DNA of 64,000 bases from TMP-86 sp046347195 (GTDB lineage Bacteria; Pseudomonadota; Gammaproteobacteria; Steroidobacterales; Steroidobacteraceae): NCBI GenBank assembly GCA_046347195.1, contig JAXMGQ010000019.1:1-64000 (forward strand). Direction: 5' to 3'. The notes below the pieces were generated by a model that made no database searches, was not told the origin of the DNA, and saw nothing but the letters and a program-made list of their open reading frames with translations. Shown piece by piece: positions 57,426-64,000 of this stretch. The position numbers and the translations under genes were made by a program. How positions within the stretch are numbered: position 1 is the stretch's first letter; each line of letters begins with the position of its first letter.

Positions 57426-57466
57426 CGCCAGGACCGTTGCGAAGGGATTTCAGGAGATTCAAGACT

Positions 57467-59290
57467 ATGGCAGTGATCGCCCCGCGTCCACGACGCCGCG
57501 CCGGGATGCTGTGCCTGCTGTTGCTGCTGGCGGGCGGATGCAGCCTGGTCCAGGCGCCAGAGACGGAAGGGGATCGCGCCGCGCAGGCCGATCGTCTCGC
57601 GCGCGGTGCGCGCCACGCCGATGCCGCTGCCACCTACGCATCGCTGGCACAGGCAGAGTCCGCGCAACGTGATTACTACCACCTGCGCGCGGCGCAGGAG
57701 TTCGCCGCCGCGGGCAATGTCGCGGCCGCGCGCGCCCAACTCGCCGCCGCGGCGCCCGACGTGCGCGCACGGCTTCCCGTGCTGCGCGCCTTTGCCGGCG
57801 CCGAGATCTCGCTGGCGCAGGGAGATGGCGCGGCGGCGGTGCGCGAGCTGGACCAGATCCAGGTGCCGCCCCAGCTCGAGGAGGCCCAGCACTACTGGCA
57901 GCTGCGCGGACGAGGTGCGTTCCTGGCGGCGCGGCCCGCGGAAGGCACGCGCGCCTACATCGAGCGCGAGCGCTTCCTGGCAGGTCCCGACATGCTGCGC
58001 GCGAATCGCGAGGAGCTGTACGCGCGATTGAGGACCGCGGCCGAGAAAGGCACGCCGATGAAGGTGCCGCCGAAGGCCGATGGCATCCTCGCCGGCTGGC
58101 TCGAGCTCGCGCCCGTGGCGCTCGAACTCGCCCGCAATCCCATGGGTGCGCAAAGCGCGCTGGCGGCGTGGCGCCGACGATTTCCCGTGCACCCGGCCAA
58201 CGACAGCGTCCTGCCCGCAGCGCAGGCGCAGCTCGCGCAGGCCACCGAGTTCCCCGACCAGATCGCCCTGCTGCTGCCGTTGTCGGGCCGCTCGGAGCCC
58301 TTCGGTGTGGCGGTGCGTGACGGCTTCATCGCCGCGTATCTTGAACAGGGAACCGGCGAACAAGGGTCCGGCGAGCCGGGCGCGGGCAAGCATCCGAGGC
58401 TGCGCATCTACGATGCGGCCGAGAATCCCACGGCGGCCTACGAGAAGGCGGTCGCGGATGGCGCAAGCTTCGTGGTCGGCCCGCTGACCAAGGAGGACGT
58501 GGCGGCGGTTGTGCCGCTGGCGGCGGGCCGCACGCCGACGCTGGCCCTGAATTTCCTCGCCGACGGGACGACCGCGAGCGCCAACTTCTACCAGTTCGCG
58601 CTGCTGCCCGAGGACGAGGCGCGCGCCGCGGCGCGGCGCATGGTGGCGGATGGTCGGTTGCGCGGCGTGGCGCTGGCGCCGATGAACGAGATCGGCTCGC
58701 GCGTGCTGGCGGCATTCACCGACGAGCTCACGCACCTGGGTGGCGCGCTGCTGGACACGGGCCGGTACGACAGCGCGCAGGCGGATTTCTCCGACCTCAT
58801 CCACAAGGTGCTGCAGGTCAAGGACGTGAAGGGGGAGCCTTCCACGCACCGCACCGATGCCGGCTTCGTGTTCGTCGTTGGCGCGCCGGTGGCGGCCCGG
58901 CTCATCCGCCCGCAGCTCAAGTTCCACTATGCCGGGGACGTGCCGATGTACTGCATCTCCGACAGCTTCGAACCCGATCCGAAGGCCAACACCGACATGG
59001 ACGGCGTCATCATCGCGGACATGCCCTGGATGATCTCCAGCGACCCCGTGACCAGCCAGGTGCGCAACGACGTGCGTGCCGCGTGGCCGGCGCGGGCCTC
59101 GCGGCGCGGCCGCCTGTATGCCTTCGGCTTCGATGCCTACCGGCTGATCCCGGCGCTCAAGGGACACTCGATCGACACGGCGAACGGCATCTCCGGGATG
59201 ACGGGCAAGTTGCGCCTGGATGACAGGAACCGCATCCGGCGCGAGCTGGACTGGGCGGAGATCAAGTCGGGCGTGCCGCACGCCCTGTGA
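57467..59290 (+). CDS. lpoA: penicillin-binding protein activator LpoA
   Basis: Outer-membrane lipoprotein that spans to and activates PBP1A. The ATG at 57467 is preceded by AGGAG and gives a signal peptide with lipobox LLAGGC (Cys near residue 25). The N-terminal half is a TPR-like Ala/Arg-rich solenoid; the C-terminal half is a periplasmic-binding-protein fold starting at IALLLPLSGRSEPFGVAVRDGF near 265 and with FVVGPLTKEDV. 607 residues, normal. Its stop abuts the end of the convergent sigma-factor gene with no gap. Confidence 0.94.
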   Translation: MAVIAPRPRRRAGMLCLLLLLAGGCSLVQAPETEGDRAAQADRLARGARHADAAATYASLAQAESAQRDYYHLRAAQEFAAAGNVAAARAQLAAAAPDVRARLPVLRAFAGAEISLAQGDGAAAVRELDQIQVPPQLEEAQHYWQLRGRGAFLAARPAEGTRAYIERERFLAGPDMLRANREELYARLRTAAEKGTPMKVPPKADGILAGWLELAPVALELARNPMGAQSALAAWRRRFPVHPANDSVLPAAQAQLAQATEFPDQIALLLPLSGRSEPFGVAVRDGFIAAYLEQGTGEQGSGEPGAGKHPRLRIYDAAENPTAAYEKAVADGASFVVGPLTKEDVAAVVPLAAGRTPTLALNFLADGTTASANFYQFALLPEDEARAAARRMVADGRLRGVALAPMNEIGSRVLAAFTDELTHLGGALLDTGRYDSAQADFSDLIHKVLQVKDVKGEPSTHRTDAGFVFVVGAPVAARLIRPQLKFHYAGDVPMYCISDSFEPDPKANTDMDGVIIADMPWMISSDPVTSQVRNDVRAAWPARASRRGRLYAFGFDAYRLIPALKGHSIDTANGISGMTGKLRLDDRNRIRRELDWAEIKSGVPHAL

Positions 59291-60592
59291 TCAGTGCAGG
59301 TCCTGCGCGCACCGCCCGCAGCGCCGTTCGCGCGCGCGCAGCAGTTCCTGCTCCTTGAGATTGAGGGTGAGCTGCGCCGCACGCGCGAATTCCGCACTGG
59401 CCTCCTCGAACCGCCCCAGCTTCTCCAGCAGATCGCCGCGCACGCTGGGCAACAGGTGGTAGTCCTGCAGCCGCGCATCGGCCGCCAGCGCATCCACCGA
59501 GGCCAGGCCCGCGGCCGGACCGTAGGCCATGGCCAGCGCGACGGCGCGATTGAGCGCCACCACCGGCGAGGGCGACACCTGCGAGAGCGCATCGTACAGC
59601 GCGACGATGCGCGCCCAGTCCGTGTCCGCGGCGGCGGGCGCGCGCGCGTGACAGGCGGCGATGGCCGCCTGCAGCGCATACGGCCCCAAGGCTGAGCCTG
59701 CGCCGCCGGCCACCCGCTCCGCCAGGCCGAGCGCCGCGAGGCCGCGCGAGATCATCAAGGGGTCCCAGCGCGCACGGTCCTGGTCCAGCAGCAGGATGGG
59801 TTCCCCGCCGGGGCCGACCCGTGCCCGGTTGCGCGAAGCCTGGATCTCCATCAGGGCGACGAGGCCATGGACCTCGGGCTCCTCGGGCACGAGCTGCGCA
59901 AGGACCCGGCCCAGGCGCTGCGCTTCCTCGCACAGCGCGGGACGCAGCCAGTGCTCGCCCGCCGTCGCCACGTAGCCTTCGTTGAACATCAGGTAGATGA
60001 CTTCCAGGACCGAGGCCAGCCGCGCGGCCCGTTCGGCCTCCTTCGGCAGCTCGAAGGGAACCCGGGCCTCGGCGAGCGTGCGCTTGGCGCGCACGATGCG
60101 CTGCTGGATCGCGGCCTCGCCGGCGAGGAAGGCGCGCCCGATCTCCGCGGCGGTGAGGCCGCCGAGCAGGCGCAGCGTGAGCGCGAGCCGCGCGTCGGTG
60201 GGCAACACCGGGTGGCAGGCGATGAAGATCAGTCGCAGCAGGTCATCGGGCACATCGGCGGCGAGCGCCTGCTCGAGCGCGGCGTCCTGCGCGCCCGCGC
60301 CCTCGGGGTCGGCGGCCAGCAGTCCTGACTTGCGATCGTGCAACCGCAGGCGGCGCAGGTGATCCAGCGCGCGGTTCCTGGCCGTGGTCATGAGCCACGC
60401 GCCCGGGTTGTCCGGCAGGCCGGTGCGCGGCCATTGCTCCAGGGCGCTGACGAATGCCTCCTGCGCCATCTCCTCGGCGAGCCCCACATCGCGCAGCACG
60501 CGCGTGAGCCGGCCGAGGATCCGGCCCGATTCCATCTGCCAGATGGCCGCGATGGAGCGCCGGATCGCATCGGATGCGCCAGCATCGTTCAC
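59291..60592 (-). CDS. ECF sigma factor with C-terminal extension (ECF42-like)
   Basis: Extracytoplasmic-function sigma factor. Region 2 (about 20-90) contains DVGLAEEMAQEAFVSALEQW, region 4 about 130-190 with LTLRLLGGLTAAEIGRAFL. After region 4 there are about 230 further residues of helical, TPR-like sequence (YDALSQVSPSPVVALNRAVALAM); such an extension and adjacent DGPF genes mark the ECF42 group, which lacks an anti-sigma factor. 433 residues from a GTG that overlaps the upstream DGPF gene stop. Confidence 0.88.
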   Translation of the reverse strand: MNDAGASDAIRRSIAAIWQMESGRILGRLTRVLRDVGLAEEMAQEAFVSALEQWPRTGLPDNPGAWLMTTARNRALDHLRRLRLHDRKSGLLAADPEGAGAQDAALEQALAADVPDDLLRLIFIACHPVLPTDARLALTLRLLGGLTAAEIGRAFLAGEAAIQQRIVRAKRTLAEARVPFELPKEAERAARLASVLEVIYLMFNEGYVATAGEHWLRPALCEEAQRLGRVLAQLVPEEPEVHGLVALMEIQASRNRARVGPGGEPILLLDQDRARWDPLMISRGLAALGLAERVAGGAGSALGPYALQAAIAACHARAPAAADTDWARIVALYDALSQVSPSPVVALNRAVALAMAYGPAAGLASVDALAADARLQDYHLLPSVRGDLLEKLGRFEEASAEFARAAQLTLNLKEQELLRARERRCGRCAQDLH

Positions 60593-60942
60593 TGGAAACA
60601 GGGCCCCAGTTCGCGCACTTCGATGGTGGCCCAGGCCGCCGCCGGACATTCGCGGGCGATGGCGAGGGCCTCCTCCCGCAGCTCGCAGGTCAGCAGGAAG
60701 AACCCGCCGACCATCTCGCGCGCCTCCGAGAAGGGACCGTCGCGAAGTATCGTCTTGCGCCCCTGCCGCGACACGCGCACGGCATCGGCATCGGACTTGA
60801 GCGACTGGCTCATCGTGAGCAGGCCGCGGCGCTTCAGCTCCTCGCTGTAACGCACCATCACCTCGTACAGCTCGCGCCCCTCGCTTTCCGTGCGCGTGGC
60901 GCGGTCCCCCGGCTTCTCGACCACCAGCAGCATGTAAGCCAT
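60589..60942 (-). CDS. YciI/DGPF-domain protein (ECF42-associated), first
   Basis: 117 residues of a dimeric alpha-beta barrel, YCII-related. The DGPF motif appears in KTILRDGPFSEAREMVGGFF near residue 70. Small proteins of this type always accompany ECF42 sigma factors in their operons; the molecular role is unknown. It overlaps the sigma-factor start by four bases (GTGA), so sigma synthesis is coupled to it. Confidence 0.88.
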   Translation of the reverse strand: MAYMLLVVEKPGDRATRTESEGRELYEVMVRYSEELKRRGLLTMSQSLKSDADAVRVSRQGRKTILRDGPFSEAREMVGGFFLLTCELREEALAIARECPAAAWATIEVRELGPCFQ

Positions 60943-60950
60943 GCGCCCTC

Positions 60951-61391
60951 CTATGTCTTCGCGTACACCGGCAGTAACTCGCCGTTGATGATCCAGGGCG
61001 TGCCATACCGGTCGTTCACCATGCCACAGACCTTCGCCCAGAAAGTGGGCTGAATCGGCATGCCCACGCTACCGCCGTCAGCCAGCGACTTGAACACCCG
61101 TTCGGCCTCGGCGGTGGTGGGATAATTGAGCGTCATCGTGATGCCCTTGATGCCTTCCCACGCACGGTTGGCCGGTGCATCGCCGGCGAACAGCCACGAT
61201 CCGTCCTCGAACGCCAGCCGCGCATGCATGATGCGGTGACGGTGTTCGGCCGGCATCTGCTCTGCCATCGGTGTGTCGGCGCCGCTCACCAGCACCTCGA
61301 GCCGGGCCCCGAGCCCCAGCACACGTTCATAGAAGCGCATCGCCTCGGCGCAATTCCCGTCGAATCCCAGATAGGCAACCATGCAAGCCAT
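60951..61391 (-). CDS. VOC superfamily protein (PhnB/glyoxalase-like)
   Basis: 146 residues of the vicinal-oxygen-chelate fold, two beta-alpha-beta3 modules. YLGFDGNCAEAMRFYERVLG near 7 and the C-terminal FWAKVCGMVNDRYGTPW, typical of the PhnB-like 3-demethylubiquinone-9 3-methyltransferase/DUF1428 group often sitting beside DGPF genes. Function unknown; role in a stress or detoxification response is only an inference. Confidence 0.88.
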   Translation of the reverse strand: MACMVAYLGFDGNCAEAMRFYERVLGLGARLEVLVSGADTPMAEQMPAEHRHRIMHARLAFEDGSWLFAGDAPANRAWEGIKGITMTLNYPTTAEAERVFKSLADGGSVGMPIQPTFWAKVCGMVNDRYGTPWIINGELLPVYAKT

Positions 61392-61424
61392 CGTATTGAC
61401 CTCCGTCGTGTCCCGAGCGTTCTT

Positions 61425-61853
61425 TCAGTTGGTCTGCCGCGCCACCTGGCGACGCAGGCCGGCCTCGTGGGCGCGCTGCTCCTCCGTCATGACGCCCGCG
61501 AAATCCTCGGCTTCGTACAGCGGCCGGATCTCGATGTCGGAATCCGAGAGCATCGGATTGGGGCAGCGCTTCACCCACTCGACCGCCTCCTCGATGGAGC
61601 GCACCTGCCACAGCCAGAACCCGGCCACCAGTTCCTTCGTCTCGGCGAAGGGTCCGTCGGTGACCGTGCGGCCAGTTCCGGCGAACCGGACGCGCTTGCC
61701 CTGCCGGCTGGGCTTCAGGCCCTCTCCTGCCAGCAGGATGCCCGCCTTGACCAAGGCATCATTGAACCGTTCCATGGCCGCGAACAGTTCGGGGGTCGGC
61801 AGGACCCCCGCCTCGCTTTCGGCCGTCGCCTTCACCAGCACCATGACCTTCAT
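61425..61853 (-). CDS. YciI/DGPF-domain protein (ECF42-associated), second
   Basis: 142 residues; the motif is in TVTDGPFAETKELVAGFWLW near 65. First gene of the four-gene cassette. A strong AGGAGG site lies 6 bases before the ATG. A longer upstream frame is antisense noise in the divergent yraN region. Confidence 0.88.
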   Translation of the reverse strand: MKVMVLVKATAESEAGVLPTPELFAAMERFNDALVKAGILLAGEGLKPSRQGKRVRFAGTGRTVTDGPFAETKELVAGFWLWQVRSIEEAVEWVKRCPNPMLSDSDIEIRPLYEAEDFAGVMTEEQRAHEAGLRRQVARQTN

Positions 61854-61895
61854 ATCGACCTCCTGACGGATGAGATTCCGCCTTCCTGATCCCAC

Positions 61896-61922
61896 GACGA
61901 ACGGGCGGGCGGCAGATCGACA
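61896..61922 (-). promoter_or_regulatory. candidate ECF42-type promoter of the cassette
   Basis: Minus-strand TGTCGA (61917-61922), 17 bases, CGTC (61896-61899), about 35 bases before the predicted transcript start-to-ATG interval. ECF42 operons reported elsewhere carry a TGTCGA -35 box; autoregulation by the encoded sigma factor is therefore likely but unproven here. Confidence 0.55.
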
Positions 61923-61986
61923 TTTGCGCACGGTTGCGACGGATTTGGAGCATGCCCTTCCCGGGCCCGTGGGGCAGCATGACCCG

Positions 61987-62376
61987 ATGGCAAAGGAACT
62001 GCAGTCCTCCGGGGCGTGGCACCTCGTCCACGGTGCGCACGCCGAGACGCTGGCTGCCCGGTACCTCGAGTCCCGGGGCCTCGTGATCATCGCGCGCAAC
62101 CTGCGCTTCAAGGTGGGGGAACTCGACCTCGTGTGCCTGGACGGACACGTCCTGGTCATCGTCGAGGTGCGGCAGCGGCGCAACGAGGACTTCGGCGGTG
62201 CGATCGCCTCGGTGACGGCGTGGAAGCAGCGCAAGATCATCCGTGCGACGCAGTGCTTCCTGCAACGCTGCACGGAATGGGGTCATCTGCCGGTGCGCTT
62301 CGATGTGGTCGCGCTGTCCGGCCTGCCGGACCAGGGCCCGCAGATCACCTGGATCCGTCAGGCATTCACGGCCTGA
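61987..62376 (+). CDS. yraN: YraN family endonuclease-like protein (UPF0102)
   Basis: 129 residues with the restriction-endonuclease-like core: GELDLVCLDGHVLVIVEVRQRR contains the D-x15-ExR-type residues. E. coli YraN sits directly after lpoA; here it is separated from lpoA by the 2.6-kb minus-strand ECF cassette. An in-frame ATG 39 codons upstream exists but has no similarity support. Biochemical role unknown. Confidence 0.92.
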   Translation: MAKELQSSGAWHLVHGAHAETLAARYLESRGLVIIARNLRFKVGELDLVCLDGHVLVIVEVRQRRNEDFGGAIASVTAWKQRKIIRATQCFLQRCTEWGHLPVRFDVVALSGLPDQGPQITWIRQAFTA

Positions 62377-62383
62377 CCCGCCG

Positions 62384-62791
62384 CTACTTCACGACCTTGA
62401 ATCGGGCGCGCTTGTCCTTCGCGGTGGCATCGGCCGCGCTCGCCGCCGGCGGCGGCGACTTGTCCTCGGGATCCGGGTCGGCATCCCCTTCCGGGAAGAT
62501 CATGCCCTGGCCCGTTTCCCGCGAGTAGATGCCGAGCACGCTCTTGATCGGCACGCTGACGCTGAAGCTAGAGCCGCTGAAGCGCGCATCGAAGGTCACG
62601 AACTCGTTGCCGAGCTTCAGTCCCTGCGCCGCCGAGTAGCTCACGTTGAGCACGATCTTGCCGTCCTTGACGTACTGGCGCGGCACGATGACCGTCTCAT
62701 CCGTGGCATCGACCACGATGTGCGGGGTATCGCCGCTGTCGGTGATCCACTCGTGCAAGGCACGCAGCAGATACGGGCGCCGCGGCTTCAC
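62384..62791 (-). CDS. sspB: ClpXP adaptor SspB
   Basis: Delivers ssrA-tagged and other substrates to ClpXP. 135 residues: an ordered N-terminal domain (PYLLRALHEWITDSGDTPHI, IVLNVSYSAAQGLKLGN, YSRETGQGMIF) and a disordered Pro/Ala/Asp-rich linker ending in the basic tail RARFKVVK, the ClpX-docking peptide. Overlaps the sspA stop by four bases. Confidence 0.96.
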   Translation of the reverse strand: MKPRRPYLLRALHEWITDSGDTPHIVVDATDETVIVPRQYVKDGKIVLNVSYSAAQGLKLGNEFVTFDARFSGSSFSVSVPIKSVLGIYSRETGQGMIFPEGDADPDPEDKSPPPAASAADATAKDKRARFKVVK

Positions 62792-63405
62792 CGGCGCATC
62801 TCGCGCTCCGCCTGGGTGAGGCTGGCGCCAAAGGCCGGGCGCGTGAAGATGCTGTTGGCGTACTTGACGATGGGCTGGGCCTGCGGCGGCAGGTCGATGC
62901 CGTAGAACGGCAGGCGCCAGAGGATGGGCGCGATGCTCGCATCCACCAGCGAGAACTCATCGCTCAGGAAGAAAGGCTTGGCCCTGAACACCTCGGCGCT
63001 GGCGGTGATGGCCTCGGCGAGCACCTTGCGGCTGTTCGACCCGGTCTTGCCTTCCGGGTCCTGCTCGATCTCGCGCGCGAGGCCATACCAGTCGCGCTCG
63101 ACCCGGTACAGCGCCACGCGGAACTGCGCACGCGTGGTCGGGTCGATGGGCATCAGCGGCGGGTGGGGGAAACGCTCGTCCAGGTATTCGATGATCACCC
63201 GCGAGTCGTACAGGACGAGGTCGCGGTCCACGAGCGTGGGACCGCTGTGATAGGGGTTCAGGTCGAGCAGGTCCTCGGGCAGGTGCCCGGGGTCCGTGTT
63301 GATCACGTCGATGAAGATGCCCTTCTCCGCGAGCACCAGCCGCGTGCGATGGCTCCACGGATCCGTGGGCGCGGAAAACAGCGTCATCACGGCCCGGCGC
63401 GCCAC
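62788..63405 (-). CDS. sspA: stringent starvation protein SspA
   Basis: GST-fold protein that binds RNA polymerase during starvation. 205 residues; thioredoxin-like N-terminal part (SAPTDPWSHRTRLVLAEKGI, with the catalytic Ser/Cys absent as in SspA) and helical C-terminal domain. NPYHSGPTLVDRDLVLYDSRVIIEYLDERFPHPPL is typical. The listed GTG start is preceded by GGGGAG about 10 bases away; an ATG six codons in is the alternative. The sspA-sspB pair follows petC as in pseudomonads. Confidence 0.94.
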   Translation of the reverse strand: MARRAVMTLFSAPTDPWSHRTRLVLAEKGIFIDVINTDPGHLPEDLLDLNPYHSGPTLVDRDLVLYDSRVIIEYLDERFPHPPLMPIDPTTRAQFRVALYRVERDWYGLAREIEQDPEGKTGSNSRKVLAEAITASAEVFRAKPFFLSDEFSLVDASIAPILWRLPFYGIDLPPQAQPIVKYANSIFTRPAFGASLTQAEREMRR

Positions 63406-63428
63406 CTAGATTGCACTCCCCACCGGCA

Positions 63429-64000
63429 TCAGTGGACGTCTTTCCAGTATTCCTTCTTCAGGAGCCAGGAGAAGGCAAAGAACACCAGCAGGAACAACGT
63501 CACCCAGACGCCCAGCGCCTGCCGCTCGGCCTTGATCGGCTCCCCGGCGTAGTCCAGGAAGTTCACGAGGTCGCGTACGAATGCATCGTACTCCTCGGGC
63601 TTCATCGAACCGGGAGTCATCATCTCGACGCCGGTGAGCACCATGTGGGCGCCGCCCTTGTCATCGCCCTCGCTCTTGAACACGGGCTTCTGCAGGCCCT
63701 GCAGGTCCTGCAGCACGTGAGGCATGGCGATGGCCGGGAGGACCAGGTTGTTGGTGCCCCAGGGGCGCTGCGGATCGGCGTAAAAGCCGTGCAACAGGGA
63801 GTACAGGTAGTCGACACCGCGCGCCCGCGCCATGAGGGACAGGTCCGGCGGCTGCTTGCCGAACCAGCCTTCCGCCTCCGCCGGCATCGCCACCTCGACC
63901 GGGTCGAAGGGCTTGTCGGTGGTGAACATGAGGTTGGCCGTGAGATCCGCCTCGGGGATCTTGAGGTCCGCGGCCATGCGGTTGTACCGCAGGTACTGGA
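63429..64000 (-). CDS. petC: ubiquinol-cytochrome c reductase cytochrome c1 (5' end cut by window)
   Basis: Haem subunit of the bc1 complex. Only about the last 190 residues lie in the window; the CXXCH haem site is beyond base 64000. The visible part has a QYLRYNRMAADL stretch, LLHGFYADPQRPWGTNNLVLP, the axial-ligand Met in IAMPHVLQDLQ, and a C-terminal membrane helix (WVTLFLLVFFAFSWLLK) ending in KEYWKDVH. petA and petB should follow upstream on this strand. Confidence 0.95.
   Translation of the reverse strand, partial: QYLRYNRMAADLKIPEADLTANLMFTTDKPFDPVEVAMPAEAEGWFGKQPPDLSLMARARGVDYLYSLLHGFYADPQRPWGTNNLVLPAIAMPHVLQDLQGLQKPVFKSEGDDKGGAHMVLTGVEMMTPGSMKPEEYDAFVRDLVNFLDYAGEPIKAERQALGVWVTLFLLVFFAFSWLLKKEYWKDVH

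Overview
The window reads as chromosomal DNA of a GC-rich gammaproteobacterium. Three gene orders point there: a full division and cell-wall (dcw) cluster flanked by rnpB on one side and lpxC, dciA, secA on the other; pilABCD followed by coaE, zapD and yacG; and petC-sspA-sspB. The sucC-sucD / pilS-pilR adjacency and the DNR-free, DciA-type replication setting fit the Xanthomonadales/Steroidobacterales side of the class better than the enterics. That placement is an inference from gene order only. Nearly all of the window is core genome.

Layout. 1-5.6 kb: clpB (cut by the window edge, with a sigma32-like promoter), a ZIP metal transporter, pgeF (apparently frameshifted) and rluD on the minus strand, divergent from bamD. 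This is the enteric bamD/rluD/pgeF/clpB order with the ZIP gene added. 5.7-10.3 kb: minus-strand sucC-sucD-nadE and a TonB-N-like membrane protein; SucD carries an unusual basic tail. 10.3-13.3 kb: pilS-pilR. 13.3-23.9 kb: an accessory surface-sugar island with GtrB-like, GT-C, FkbM, methyltransferase, flippase, GT2, second GT-C, GtrA and FAD-enzyme genes. 24.1-29.5 kb: two tandem near-identical pilA genes behind a sigma54 promoter, then pilB, pilC, pilD. 29.5-36.4 kb: coaE, zapD, yacG, mutT, secA, an M23 peptidase preceded by a GEMM-I cyclic-di-GMP riboswitch, and dciA.

36.4-37.0 kb is a gene-free block holding two homologous palindromic elements in opposite orientation. Their cores are related but their 44-48 bp stems are unrelated in sequence and almost perfectly self-complementary. 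This is the most unusual structure in the window. 37.0-55.9 kb: lpxC and the dcw cluster from ftsZ back to mraZ, almost all joined by 4-base ATGA overlaps, driven by a strong sigma70 promoter with three MraZ boxes and an upstream CRP-type palindrome. 56.1-56.5 kb: rnpB. 56.5-62.4 kb: rsmI divergent from lpoA, then yraN, split by a minus-strand cassette of an ECF42-type sigma factor with two DGPF/YciI proteins and a VOC protein. 62.4-64 kb: sspB, sspA and the 3' part of petC.

How the parts connect: PilS/PilR would act on the sigma54 promoter in front of pilA in this same window; the sugar island between them is a good candidate for pilin or surface glycosylation; cyclic-di-GMP sensing, which commonly controls type IV pili, appears here as a riboswitch on a cell-wall hydrolase gene.
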